A DNA stretch of 64,000 nt from Chitinophagaceae bacterium. Lineage in GTDB: Bacteria; Bacteroidota; Bacteroidia; Chitinophagales; Chitinophagaceae. The notes beneath the pieces are model-generated. The model was not told the origin of the DNA, ran no database searches, and saw nothing but the letters and a program-made list of their open reading frames with translations. Positions 26,105-34,619 of this stretch are shown in pieces; position 1 is the first letter of the stretch; each line of letters starts with the position of its first letter. The position numbers and the translations under genes were made by a program. Location: positions 62,001 through 126,000 of the forward strand of contig JAHBTL010000017.1 in NCBI GenBank assembly GCA_019638615.1, read 5' to 3'.

Positions 26105-27220
26105 ATGATCAAAACAACGACAACCCATGCCGGCAGGTTATTCGTCATAGCCGGTTGCTTATGTATGATGGCCTGCTCCGGCTCCGGTACAAAGAACAAC
26201 GCGAACACTGCTACCGGCAATGATGAGACAGCTATTACCCGCGGATACTTTTTTACGGAAAAGGAAGTGTCTTTCCCTGAATGCCATGCATCTACCATTC
26301 TGCACCTGCAAAGCGGCGAATTGCTGGCAGCCTGGTTCGGCGGTAAAAAAGAAGGAACAGACGATGTAGGTATCTGGCTCACCCGTGGTAAGCCCGGTAA
26401 ATGGGAAGCGCCCGTTGAAATAGCTAAAATAAGAGAAGACGCGCACTGGAACCCGGTTCTTTTTCAATCACCCGAAGGAAAAATATTCCTGTTTTTTAAA
26501 GTGGGAAAGAAAATACCCTCCTGGGAAACCTGGGTAAAAACATCGGAAGATAACGGACTAACATGGTCTGAAGCTGCAGAGCTGATCAAAGCCGACAGGG
26601 GAGGCAGAGGCCCGGTTCGCAACAAGCCTATCGTACTTTCCGATGGCAGTTGGATAGCCGGCGCTTCGCACGAGGAAGGAAAGTGGGACGCTTTTGTTGA
26701 TATCAGTACGGATAAAGGTATTACATGGCAGCCTTCACCCTATATACAGCTCGACAGGACTGCATTGAAAGGCAAAGGCGTGATCCAGCCTACATTGTGG
26801 GAATCGGCTCCCGGCAAAGTGCATATGCTGCTGAGAAGCTCTGACGGGGCTATTTACCGCAGCGATTCCGAGGACTATGGTAAAACCTGGTCGGCAGGAT
26901 ATAAAACCAGTCTTCCCAATCCTAATAGTGGTATAGATCTTACAAAGTTGAGCGATGGAACCCTGGTGCTGGCTTATAATCCCGATACTGCCAACTGGGG
27001 CTCGCGTTCGCCCATTTCGCTGGCAATATCGTACGATAACGGAGCTACCTGGCCGAAGAAGCTCGACATTGACAGCGGCGCCAAAGAAGACGAGTTTTCC
27101 TATCCCGCGGTAATCAGTTACGGAGATACAATTGCCGTTAGCTACACCTGGAACCGGAAAAAAATCGCTTACTGGATAGGTACAAAAGATGAGCTGTTAA
27201 AAACAGCTAAGGATTTTTGA
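26105..27220 (+). CDS. sialidase-like (BNR repeat) lipoprotein
   Basis: The 371-residue protein has a lipoprotein signal (GCLCMMACSGSG, lipidated Cys24) and a six-bladed sialidase-type propeller. Four Asp boxes of the SxDxGxTW pattern are visible: SEDNGLTW (about 147), STDKGITW (201), SEDYGKTW (255) and SYDNGATW (309), spaced at an even 54 residues. The N-terminal block HASTILHLQSGELLAAWFGG is typical of the predicted-neuraminidase BNR group. It is probably anchored to the outer membrane and releases a terminal sugar that the symporter and aldolase then handle. Substrate specificity, and even hydrolase activity, cannot be confirmed by eye. An ATG at 26105 gives the lipoprotein start. Confidence 0.82.
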   Translation: MIKTTTTHAGRLFVIAGCLCMMACSGSGTKNNANTATGNDETAITRGYFFTEKEVSFPECHASTILHLQSGELLAAWFGGKKEGTDDVGIWLTRGKPGKWEAPVEIAKIREDAHWNPVLFQSPEGKIFLFFKVGKKIPSWETWVKTSEDNGLTWSEAAELIKADRGGRGPVRNKPIVLSDGSWIAGASHEEGKWDAFVDISTDKGITWQPSPYIQLDRTALKGKGVIQPTLWESAPGKVHMLLRSSDGAIYRSDSEDYGKTWSAGYKTSLPNPNSGIDLTKLSDGTLVLAYNPDTANWGSRSPISLAISYDNGATWPKKLDIDSGAKEDEFSYPAVISYGDTIAVSYTWNRKKIAYWIGTKDELLKTAKDF

Positions 27221-27338
27221 TTTGGGGATTTCTGATTTGAGCTTTGAAATGAGCCGTCGGCTATCAGCAATCCAATTTCAAATATCAAATCTCAAATTAT
27301 CAAACAAGAAACTTCAAACCACAAACTATAAATCCGAA
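27221..27338. repeat. intergenic hairpin-forming TTTGAAAT-type repeat
   Basis: TTTGATTTGGGGATTTCTG and TTTGAAATGAG are matched in inverted orientation by AATTTCAAATATCAAATC and AAATTATCAAAC. The short GC-rich hairpin AGCCGTCGGCT lies in the middle, so the transcript could fold into a long imperfect stem. The last part repeats AAACTTCAAACCACAAAC words. It may reduce read-through from the sialidase gene. No ORF. Confidence 0.55.
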
Positions 27339-27340
27339 AC

Positions 27341-28630
27341 ATGAACACTTCCTCCCTTTTCTTTAAACGCATGTTGCCTGTTGCCCTGGCCTTAGGCACA
27401 GCCTGGGCTGCCCGTGGACAAATTGGTCATGAATATGGTGCTACCTGGGCGGCGGCTATAGGCATTTTTACCGTTATAGCCCTCTCCGGCAGACAGGATT
27501 GGTACGACCGGCTGCCAACGATCGTGGCTTTAGGCGCTATAGCCTGGGGAGCCGGCGGTATGATCAGCTACGGAAAAATAGTAGGATATGGGCATGCGAG
27601 TGATTACCTTAATACCAGTTACGGACTGGTGATGCTGATGATAATAGGGGCGCTGTACGGCTTTATGGGCGGAGGTATAACAGGGTTGGCGCTGGAAAAT
27701 ACATCGGGAAAAAAAGTTGACTGGGCATCGCTGCTGGTGCAGATGTTTGCGGGAGGGTATTTGTTTTGGGGATTTTTTATTTTCCAGTTAGAATGGCTCA
27801 TGACGCCACCCCGTTCTGAATTATGGGCTGGATGCATGGGAGCTTCCCTGGCACTGGGCTGGTACCTGTATCGTAACGGGTATACCCATGCGTTTCGTAC
27901 TGCTTTCTTCAGCGCGCTGGGAGCGGGTTTTGGTTTTGGCTTTGGTAATTTTCTGCAGCGCATGGGGCATGCTTCCGGTATTACATTTAACTGGTGGAAT
28001 GTAATGGAATATTCTATTGGGTTTTTCGGGGGATTGGGAATGTCCTACGGAATTTATTCAAGTAAAAAATGGCCGGTAACGGTTGCTCCCGACAAGGTTT
28101 CGAATGGGGCCGGCTGGGTATTTTTAATGATCATTTTGCCGGCTATCAACCTGGTAGAGGCTGCAGGTACAAAAAGACTGGCGGATGAAGGACAGGCGCT
28201 GCAGGTAGCAGATCCAGCGCATTTTGTGTTTACCTGGCAATGTATACTATGGGTAATGTCGGCAATGTTTGCAATATATCTTACCTGGTATTACAAGCCG
28301 GGACATATTACCGGCTCTCAAAATAAAAACATAAGGGTAACCCTGGTATATCTTACCTGGTATATACTCATCAGTAATTTTATCAGCGCAATATGGTATA
28401 CACCCAAATTTGTATCGCAGCACCTGTATTGGGTCAATCTTGTAGCGATCGGCTGGATGTTGTACCGTTACAGGGAAAAGGATGCTTACGAGCCTGCCGG
28501 GGCTTCGCACCCGTATACTTCAACGCTTTTGAAATGGTGGGCTGCCGCCCTGGTGATCATTCTTATTATAAGCTATGTGGCCATATCAATAGGGTACGTG
28601 CATAAAAACGCGCAATTGCGATTTGAATAA
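27341..28630 (+). CDS. polytopic membrane protein of unknown function
   Basis: The 429-residue product has around 10-12 hydrophobic segments through its length, no cytoplasmic domain of note and no known transporter signature that I can see. The start has a distinctive run, AARGQIGHEYGATWAAAIG, that resembles a re-entrant or pore segment, and there are Trp-rich segments such as FQLEWLMTPPRSELW. A hairpin terminator follows. It is the last gene of the symporter-aldolase-sialidase group, so it may be a transporter or an enzyme for the same sugar. I do not recognise the family by name and claim no function. Confidence 0.75.
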   Translation: MNTSSLFFKRMLPVALALGTAWAARGQIGHEYGATWAAAIGIFTVIALSGRQDWYDRLPTIVALGAIAWGAGGMISYGKIVGYGHASDYLNTSYGLVMLMIIGALYGFMGGGITGLALENTSGKKVDWASLLVQMFAGGYLFWGFFIFQLEWLMTPPRSELWAGCMGASLALGWYLYRNGYTHAFRTAFFSALGAGFGFGFGNFLQRMGHASGITFNWWNVMEYSIGFFGGLGMSYGIYSSKKWPVTVAPDKVSNGAGWVFLMIILPAINLVEAAGTKRLADEGQALQVADPAHFVFTWQCILWVMSAMFAIYLTWYYKPGHITGSQNKNIRVTLVYLTWYILISNFISAIWYTPKFVSQHLYWVNLVAIGWMLYRYREKDAYEPAGASHPYTSTLLKWWAAALVIILIISYVAISIGYVHKNAQLRFE

Positions 28631-28662
28631 GTTGATTCGGTTTCTAAATCCAACAGGTCCAG

Positions 28663-28690
28663 CCGCCGTATACTATTTACGGCGGTTTCC
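28663..28690 (+). terminator. rho-independent terminator
   Basis: An eight-base perfect stem, CCGCCGTA (28663-28670) with TACGGCGG (28678-28685), has a 7-base loop and is followed by TTTCCTGTTT. It ends the symporter-to-membrane-protein transcript. Confidence 0.75.
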
Positions 28691-28765
28691 TGTTTATACA
28701 GGTGAAATTCACACCATTATAACATTATCATCTTTACATTTGTATAACATATATTATCTCTGAAT

Positions 28766-29650
28766 ATGTCACAGGACTTTGAAACATCAAAAAATATAAA
28801 AGCAGGAACAATAACAGGCGTTATCAGCGGTGCTTTGTTGATCTTCTTTTTTCTTGTATCATGGTCAGTGCCGGTTCCGCCCCTGCCTCCTGTTGAAGAA
28901 GGAATGGAAGTGAACCTGGGTAATAGCGATGACGGCGCCGGAGATGTACAGCCCTTGCGCCCGGGCCCGCCTGCTGCTGCGGAAAAAGAAGTCAATACGC
29001 CGCCTAAAGCGGCCAATACCCCTGTAGAAAATGTAAAAGCCGTGGAAACGGACGACAATGACGAGGAAGCGCCTGATGTGAAAGTGCCCAAGCCGAAGGT
29101 TTCCAATCCCGAAAGCAAAGTGATCCCCACTAAAGAAAATACCGCTACAACTAAAAAGAACAATACAAAGCCGCAGGTGGTGGAAAATCCTGCACCTGCT
29201 CCTCCCAAGCCCCGTGCTACTTATAAAGGGGGAGATGGGAGCGGCCCCGGTGGTAATAACGCTGATACCTGGAACAACAGCAAAAGCGAAGGCAATACTA
29301 CCGGTTCGGGAGACAGGGGTAAAATAAATGGCGATCCCAATTCAAAAAATTATGACGGATTTGGAGGAAGCGGGAATGGAAGTTATACCATACAGGGTAA
29401 TTTAAAAGGACGCACTATTATCCGGCAACCTTCTTTCCAGGATGAGTTTAACGAAAATGCGAAAGTGGCTGTGGATATTTCCGTAGATGCTTCAGGCGCT
29501 GTAACCGGCGCTACTTATCAGCCCAGAGGTTCTACAACGTCTAATGCTTCAATGAAAGATATTGCCCTCCGCAAAGCCCGGCAACTGAAGTTCGCCGCCG
29601 GCGAAGAGCAAAGGGGAACAATTATTTTCAATTTTAAAGTTACCAACTGA
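28766..29650 (+). CDS. TonB-like energy-transducing protein
   Basis: The 294-residue protein has one N-terminal membrane anchor (about residues 17-37, GVISGALLIFFFLVSW), a long proline-, lysine- and glutamate-rich spacer (40-160) and a Gly/Asn-rich stretch. A C-terminal domain (about 215-294) contains AVDISVDASGAVTGATYQPRG and ALRKARQLKF, the pattern of TonB C-terminal domains. It would span the periplasm and energise TonB-dependent outer-membrane receptors such as SusC. No ExbB/ExbD genes flank it. It stands alone before pyrB. Confidence 0.75.
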   Translation: MSQDFETSKNIKAGTITGVISGALLIFFFLVSWSVPVPPLPPVEEGMEVNLGNSDDGAGDVQPLRPGPPAAAEKEVNTPPKAANTPVENVKAVETDDNDEEAPDVKVPKPKVSNPESKVIPTKENTATTKKNNTKPQVVENPAPAPPKPRATYKGGDGSGPGGNNADTWNNSKSEGNTTGSGDRGKINGDPNSKNYDGFGGSGNGSYTIQGNLKGRTIIRQPSFQDEFNENAKVAVDISVDASGAVTGATYQPRGSTTSNASMKDIALRKARQLKFAAGEEQRGTIIFNFKVTN

Positions 29651-29707
29651 TTCGGGTTGATCCTGATCCTCGCTGGTTATTAAGTTAAATATTGAGTAAA
29701 AATCCTT

Positions 29708-29737
29708 TTGCATTTTAATGCCTATCCTATAACTTCG
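29708..29737 (+). promoter_or_regulatory. Bacteroidota-type promoter for pyrB
   Basis: TTG (29708-29710), exactly 19 bases, then TAACTTCG (29730-29737), close to the TTG-N19-TAnnTTTG consensus. The pyrB ATG is eight bases further on, so the transcript would have almost no leader. Confidence 0.55.
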
Positions 29738-29744
29738 CCTCCTA

Positions 29745-30674
29745 ATGCAACTCAGCACAAAACATTTGTTGGGCATTAGAGACCTCTCCGCACAGGACAT
29801 CCAACTTATTTTAGATACCGCAACCCAGTTCAAGGAAGTATTACAGCGTCCTATTAAAAAAGTGCCTACGCTCCGCGATGTGACGATCGTCAATCTTTTT
29901 TATGAAAGTTCTACGCGTACGCGCATCTCGTTCGAGCTGGCAGAAAAACGGCTTAGCGCCGATACCATTAACTTTACCGCCAGCGGCTCTTCAGTCTCCA
30001 AAGGAGAAACACTGCTGGATACCGTTAATAATATTCTCTCCATGAAAGTGGATATGGTGGTAATGCGGCACAGCGCCAGCGGCGCTCCTCATTTCCTGGC
30101 AAAACACATTCCTGCAGCCATCGTAAATGCAGGCGATGGCATCAATGAACATCCCACGCAGGCATTGCTGGATGCTTTCAGTATGCGCGAGCAAAAAGGC
30201 AAGCTGGAAGGGTTGAAGGTGGCGATTATCGGGGATATCATGCACTCCCGGGTAGCACTGAGCAATATTTACCTCCTTAAGAAAATGGGAGCGGAAGTAA
30301 TGGTGGCCGGCCCGCCGACACTGATCCCCCCGTATATGCAAAAAGCTTTTGATATAAGGGTAGAATACAATGTGCGGAAAGCGCTGGAGTGGTGTGATGT
30401 TGCCAATGTGCTGCGCATCCAGTTGGAACGGCAGAACCAGGTGCTCTTTTCTTCCCTGCGGGAGTACAACCTGGCGTACGGGATCAGTAAAAAAATGTTA
30501 GACAGCCTGGATAAAGAGCTGGTAATCATGCATCCTGGACCTATTAACAGGGGGGTGGAACTGGACAGTGATGTGGCAGACTCCGGGCAATCGATTATTT
30601 TGCAGCAGGTAGAAAATGGGGTAGCCACCCGCATGGCGGTGCTGTATTTATTAGCCGGAAGGAGAGAGGGCTAG
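29745..30674 (+). CDS. pyrB: aspartate carbamoyltransferase catalytic chain
   Basis: This 309-residue cytoplasmic enzyme of pyrimidine synthesis joins carbamoyl phosphate and aspartate. The carbamoyl-phosphate site is S55-R60 in FYESSTRTRISFELAEKRL. Other conserved parts are SSVSKGETLLDT (the Ser/Lys loop that reaches across the trimer), HPTQALLDAF, GDIMHSRVALSN, and the Arg/Pro loop MHPGPINRGVEL. The length is normal. No regulatory pyrI gene follows, and the leader is too short for attenuation of the known PyrR type. It appears to be a single-gene unit with its own promoter. Confidence 0.95.
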   Translation: MQLSTKHLLGIRDLSAQDIQLILDTATQFKEVLQRPIKKVPTLRDVTIVNLFYESSTRTRISFELAEKRLSADTINFTASGSSVSKGETLLDTVNNILSMKVDMVVMRHSASGAPHFLAKHIPAAIVNAGDGINEHPTQALLDAFSMREQKGKLEGLKVAIIGDIMHSRVALSNIYLLKKMGAEVMVAGPPTLIPPYMQKAFDIRVEYNVRKALEWCDVANVLRIQLERQNQVLFSSLREYNLAYGISKKMLDSLDKELVIMHPGPINRGVELDSDVADSGQSIILQQVENGVATRMAVLYLLAGRREG

Positions 30675-30689
30675 GGAGCAGGTTACGGG

Positions 30690-30779
30690 TTTCAGGTTAT
30701 GAGTTTATTGTTTATTATTAAATCAAACCATAAACTACAAACTACAAACATCTCAAATTTCAAATTTCAAACTTTCTAC
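30690..30779. repeat. intergenic hairpin-forming GTTT/AAAC repeat
   Basis: GAGTTTATTGTTTATTATTAAATC is mirrored by AAACCATAAACTACAAAC, and the gap ends in CTCAAATTTCAAATTTCAAAC words, running right up to the coaD ATG. The same word families occur in other gaps of the window, and the gap has no reading frame. Confidence 0.55.
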
Positions 30780-31253
30780 ATGCAACGAATTGCCCTTTTT
30801 CCAGGAACCTTTGATCCTATCACCATCGGACACCTCGATATTATCAATCGTTCTGTTAACCTGTTTGACCGGTTATACATTGGAATAGGAAGGAATGCGA
30901 ATAAAACCGCTATGTTCTCCGAAGAGCAAAGGTTAAAATGGGTCAATGAAATTTTTCACGATAATGATAAGATAACTGCCCTGGTATATGAGGGGTTGAC
31001 CATAGAATGCTGCAAGAAGATAAATGCAAATTTTATTTTAAGAGGCATACGATATGTCAGTGATTTTGAATACGAAAAAGCCATAGCAGACATGAACCGA
31101 AGCCTTGATAGCAATATAGAAACTATTTTTTTAACATGCCTTCCGCAGTATACTTCGGTAGCTTCCACGCTTGTGAGAGATGTGATACGAAATGGCGGGG
31201 ATGCTTCTCCTTTTTTGCCTGAACCTGTCGTGGGTACGCTTAAATCAATGTAA
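30780..31253 (+). CDS. coaD: phosphopantetheine adenylyltransferase
   Basis: This 157-residue enzyme performs the penultimate step of coenzyme A synthesis (4'-phosphopantetheine + ATP to dephospho-CoA). It is a nucleotidyltransferase with the HxGH-type motif in ALFPGTFDPITIGHLDII, the RGIRYVSDFEYE block near residue 87, and the C-terminal STLVRDV motif. The length is typical. The ATG at 30780 directly follows a repeat region; an in-frame ATG at 30699 inside the repeat is not the start. It lies downstream of pyrB in the same direction but is probably a separate unit. Confidence 0.95.
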   Translation: MQRIALFPGTFDPITIGHLDIINRSVNLFDRLYIGIGRNANKTAMFSEEQRLKWVNEIFHDNDKITALVYEGLTIECCKKINANFILRGIRYVSDFEYEKAIADMNRSLDSNIETIFLTCLPQYTSVASTLVRDVIRNGGDASPFLPEPVVGTLKSM

Positions 31254-31262
31254 GCAGATATT

Positions 31263-31421
31263 TTGAAAGACCTCAACGGAAGAACATCTGAATTATCAAG
31301 GCTGATAAGATCATTGAATTTGCTTGATATTTCTTCTAAAAATAGTTTTGACAGGTTATCAGAAAAGATTTTGAGTAAGCATAAAGATGAACAAAATTCA
31401 GCCGACAACTGGAAATCATGA
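31263..31421 (+). CDS. small ORF of 52 codons between coaD and the GNAT gene
   Basis: The frame is open from right after the coaD stop (and in the same frame) to a TGA that overlaps the ATG of the acetyltransferase gene (ATGA at 31418-31421). There is no ATG; a TTG at 31263 is the first plausible start. The product is Leu-, Ser- and Lys-rich with an amphipathic look (LSRLIRSLNLLDI) and ends with DEQNSADNWKS. It may be the remaining C-terminal part of a displaced gene at an insertion boundary, or a real small protein. I know no family for it. Confidence 0.3.
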   Translation: MKDLNGRTSELSRLIRSLNLLDISSKNSFDRLSEKILSKHKDEQNSADNWKS

Positions 31422-31885
31422 CAGACATTAAGTATCAAATAATAAGACCTGACGACAACAAAAATATTGAACTTATTGCCGACTGGTATTTAAGCGAATG
31501 GAATATTCCTCTTCAGGCAACAATAAGTAAAACAAAAAAACTTTCGGAAGGCAATTTCGAGTTTCAAGTCTTAATGACACTTGACAACAAACCCATTGCA
31601 ACAGGTGGACTTTACAACCACGTTAGACTACTTGACAAAGAACCAGGATTAAAAATGTACCTACATTGGTTGGCTTTGGTTTACACGACACCAGAAAACA
31701 GAGGACGGGGTTTTGGCGCGTTAATTTGCAGACACATACAAAATCATTCAAAAGACCTTGGACTTAAAAACATTTATCTGTTTACGCACACGGCAGAAAG
31801 TTTATACAAACGACTTGAATGGCAACAATTGGAAAGACTTGCTTTAGGTGGAAAAGACATCGTAGTCATGAAAAAAGAATTGTAA
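31418..31885 (+). CDS. GNAT-family N-acetyltransferase
   Basis: The 155-residue protein has the GNAT core. The acetyl-CoA pyrophosphate loop is in ENRGRGFGALICRHI (the R-G-x-G-x-G/A pattern), preceded by the beta-4 strand LHWLALVYTTPE, with the C-terminal AESLYKRLEWQQ motif. It acetylates an unknown small molecule or protein. The gene is part of an AT-rich patch (about 31.3-34.6 kb) of unrelated small genes that differs in composition from pyrB and coaD just upstream. Confidence 0.85.
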   Translation: MTDIKYQIIRPDDNKNIELIADWYLSEWNIPLQATISKTKKLSEGNFEFQVLMTLDNKPIATGGLYNHVRLLDKEPGLKMYLHWLALVYTTPENRGRGFGALICRHIQNHSKDLGLKNIYLFTHTAESLYKRLEWQQLERLALGGKDIVVMKKEL

Positions 31886-31993
31886 CAATACGATGTAAAA
31901 TGTAGCGACACAACGCTGGACGAAAAGAATAGCTGCTGCTAAACAATAAAAGTGCATATTTTCGACATCGGTAATGCTAATATTTCCATTAGG

Positions 31994-32821
31994 GTGATAA
32001 CAAATTTCCAAATAATAAAACCTGACCCTCACCTCGAAAATTATATCGAGCGGATTTTTATTATTGAAAGCTCAGGCAAGCTGCCTTCCGACGACTTAAA
32101 GCTGATAGTTCCCAATGCCTGTCCTAAGTTAGTTATTCCTTTCAAAAACGGGCTTATTGGAAAATCAAAAGAGTGGGAATATTTTTCTAATGAAAATACG
32201 ATCACCTTTATTGGAATTTCTGACATTCCTGCCAGTGTTGACTTTCAACACAACGGAACGGCTGGCAATATCACAATTGAATTTAGCCCGCTTGGGGCAT
32301 ACAGATTTCTAAGCCTGAATTGGAGTGAAGTAAAAAACCGCATTTACAATTACGCTGATATTGCTCAAAAAATTGCGTGCGAGCTGGAAGAAAAGTTAAT
32401 CAATACAGAAAGCATACAAACAAAAATAAATTTAGCCCAACAATTTTTAACCAATCAGTTTATTTCCCATTCAAATGATCCGGTCTTTGATTATTGCATT
32501 GAGCAAATAACACGGACAAAAGGGAGAATAAACATTACCGAGTTAGAAAAATATACAGGCTATTCAGCTCGTTGGATCAATATGAAGTTTCAGGATAAAA
32601 TTGGATTAAGCCCCAAGAATTTAGCATCCGTTATTCGATTTCAGCAATATTATCAATCATTAGTAACCAATACTGAAATGTTTTTTCTGAAAAAAGAATT
32701 TTATAATTACTATTACGACCAATCCCATTTTATCAAAGATTTTAAACGCTTCACAGGTTATTCGCCTTCTCTTTTTGCACAGAGCAACAATAATTACGAC
32801 AAGGTATTTTACAAGGAGTAA
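31994..32821 (+). CDS. AraC-type helix-turn-helix regulator with N-terminal effector-like domain
   Basis: This protein of about 275 residues has an N-terminal beta-rich region of the kind seen in small AraC regulators that begin with an ITNFQIIKPDPHLENYI-like segment. A C-terminal AraC DNA-binding region follows (about 185-270: ITELEKYTGYSARWINMKFQ and YYYDQSHFIKDFKRFTGYSPS). The GTG at 31994, which follows AGG, is the most natural start; a GTG at 31952 is possible but lies on a promoter-like TATTTTCG. The gene is AT-rich like its neighbours, and its regulatory target is not evident. Confidence 0.75.
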   Translation: MITNFQIIKPDPHLENYIERIFIIESSGKLPSDDLKLIVPNACPKLVIPFKNGLIGKSKEWEYFSNENTITFIGISDIPASVDFQHNGTAGNITIEFSPLGAYRFLSLNWSEVKNRIYNYADIAQKIACELEEKLINTESIQTKINLAQQFLTNQFISHSNDPVFDYCIEQITRTKGRINITELEKYTGYSARWINMKFQDKIGLSPKNLASVIRFQQYYQSLVTNTEMFFLKKEFYNYYYDQSHFIKDFKRFTGYSPSLFAQSNNNYDKVFYKE

Positions 32822-32998
32822 GTACTTCCGATTTTTACAATGACAGAATTGTTATTTTCCTGATTTTTACGGCTCACAAAAGAAAATGCCGAAATGAAAT
32901 ATCTTATCAAAAAGCAAAGGAAACGGGCGGGGGTAATTGTGCTTTTTCCTTCTGCAGATAAATTTAATTGTTTCAGCATACTTAAAAAGTAAAAGACA

Positions 32999-33442
32999 AT
33001 GAAAACTAAACTACTTTTGAGAATTGCAGCAGGCTTAATTGCTTTTCATTTAATCGGTCACAGCTTCGGGCACGGTGCCTGGCGACAAGCTGCCGAACCT
33101 GCAAAGCAGGAAGTCATTCGTCAAATGACAGAAAATAAATTCCCGTTTATGGGAGCAGTGCATAGTATGGGTGATTACTATGAAGGTTACGGTTGGGCTT
33201 GCTCCATCACGTTTATATTTTTTATGCTGATACTTTGGTTTGTCTCAGGTTCTTTAGCAGAAAATAAATCGCTTATCCAAAAAATACTTACTACACTTGC
33301 CGTTTGTCTTTTTGTGTGGTCCATTGATGAGTTTCTTTTTTTCTTTCCGTTTGCAGGCTGCATCACTTTATTAGCTGCTGTTTTAACGTTTATTGCTGCA
33401 ATACGACTAAGGAATCAAAAGCAGAAGCATGAAATCGATTAA
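32999..33442 (+). CDS. small membrane protein of unknown function
   Basis: This 147-residue product has about four hydrophobic segments (LLLRIAAGLIAFHLIGHSFG, CSITFIFFMLILWFVSG, TTLAVCLFVWSIDEFLFFF and ITLLAAVLTFIAAI). There is a notable HLIGHSFGHG stretch in the first segment. It belongs to a type of short four-helix protein seen across Bacteroidota, but I cannot name its function. Its end overlaps by 14 bases the longest possible frame of the next gene. The preceding 178 bases carry nothing I can identify except AT-rich promoter-like sequence. Confidence 0.65.
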   Translation: MKTKLLLRIAAGLIAFHLIGHSFGHGAWRQAAEPAKQEVIRQMTENKFPFMGAVHSMGDYYEGYGWACSITFIFFMLILWFVSGSLAENKSLIQKILTTLAVCLFVWSIDEFLFFFPFAGCITLLAAVLTFIAAIRLRNQKQKHEID

Positions 33443-33461
33443 AATCAAGGTTACAACACTT

Positions 33462-34340
33462 ATGAAACAGGTATTATTAATAGCCTTTCTTTTATTGACA
33501 TTTTTCCACTCCTATTCTCAGGGCGATAAGCCCGGCACTATTTCTCTAAATGGCTTTTATATTGCCAAAACGGGTAATATCCCTGCTGCCGAAGTTGATA
33601 TTTATACATATTTCAGATTTTACAAAGACGGCGCGGCTTATTTACAGACAGTTACTTCTAACGACCCGCAATCTGTTGCCGGATGGTTTGGACGTTTTAA
33701 GAAATTTTCTCAGAGTGGAACATACCAGGTTAATGGGTCATCAGTTTCAATACAGCTCGGCAACAAAGATTCAAAAGATTTTAAGTTAGAAGGGTTACAG
33801 GAAACAAACTATAAGGGAATAATCAAATCAGGCAATCAATTATGTTTGACAAAAGACAATGAATTGGAAGCAAATTGCTTTGACTTTTCAGCAGTATCGG
33901 ATACGACAAAATTGAAATATGCACAATTCAAACCGGAGATTAAGTTGCCCGGCGATTGGAAGGTAAAGCAAATCCTTAAAAGCAACGGACAGGTTTATCT
34001 TATTAATGAAGACTCTACCATAGTGGCAATCGCTGTTTTTATTGCTTCAAAACTCCCTGTATTTAAAGAAACACAAACAAACTTTGAGACAGCTTACGCA
34101 TATTACGATTGGGATTCAAAGTACATGAAAGATGAACAAAAAATGGAAGTAACAAAGATTGCAGAAAACAAAGACAAGGCATTCGTAATTTGGAACTCAA
34201 AAGACCCTTATAATGACAATTACTATTTATTCGCAAAACACGAAAGCCTTTTATATAACATCATGATTTTTGATAAAGAAATGCCGGTAGAAAAGCAGCT
34301 TGGTTTTTTAGAACTCCTGTACGATTTAAACAAAGAATAG
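33462..34340 (+). CDS. secreted protein of unknown function
   Basis: The 292-residue protein has a clear signal peptide (MKQVLLIAFLLLTFFHSYSQG). A beta-rich body follows with repeated Tyr/Phe and polar turns (YIAKTGNIPAAEVDIYTYFRF, GSSVSIQLGNKDSKDF), no catalytic motif that I know, and no lipobox. I cannot place it in a named family. The ATG at 33462 starts the signal peptide cleanly; the earlier ATG at 33429 would overlap the preceding gene. It shares the low G+C of the surrounding patch. Confidence 0.65.
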   Translation: MKQVLLIAFLLLTFFHSYSQGDKPGTISLNGFYIAKTGNIPAAEVDIYTYFRFYKDGAAYLQTVTSNDPQSVAGWFGRFKKFSQSGTYQVNGSSVSIQLGNKDSKDFKLEGLQETNYKGIIKSGNQLCLTKDNELEANCFDFSAVSDTTKLKYAQFKPEIKLPGDWKVKQILKSNGQVYLINEDSTIVAIAVFIASKLPVFKETQTNFETAYAYYDWDSKYMKDEQKMEVTKIAENKDKAFVIWNSKDPYNDNYYLFAKHESLLYNIMIFDKEMPVEKQLGFLELLYDLNKE

Positions 34341-34619
34341 CTGCTTACATTGCATTCGTGTTATGCTTGCAGACATCCCCCTGACCAAACGGACAGGGAC
34401 AATGCACCTCAACTTCGTCTACCTGTCATCTGCGGCTTCTGAATGGCATTATTCCCGGTAAATGCCGCCAGGCGGGCTTTGCCCGAAGTTCCGATATCAC
34501 AATAATCAGAGCGTCCTTAACGTTAGCAACCATTGTAATCCAGCACTTTAAAAATAAAAAAAGGACGATTGAACCTTTTGAAAAAACAAAGGTCTACTGT
34601 TAGATCAATTATATCCACC
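34341..34619. other. unassigned intergenic region with hairpin and cassette-like ends
   Basis: This 279-base gap has no convincing gene. It contains the short hairpin CGGGCTTTGCCCG (around 34474-34486) and border words GTGTTATGC and AACGTTAGCAACC, which resemble the short ends that often separate accessory genes in Bacteroidota. Its composition changes near 34500 towards the next gene. A recombination site is possible but not shown. Confidence 0.3.

Noticed and set aside
31263-31421. Read-through extension of CoaD
   Set aside because: The TAA at 31251-31253 ends a protein of normal length; the frame after it is treated as a separate small ORF.
34341-34619. Integron attC sites
   Set aside because: The border words look cassette-like, but no matching core GTTRRRY/RYYYAAC pair, integrase or series of cassettes is visible.
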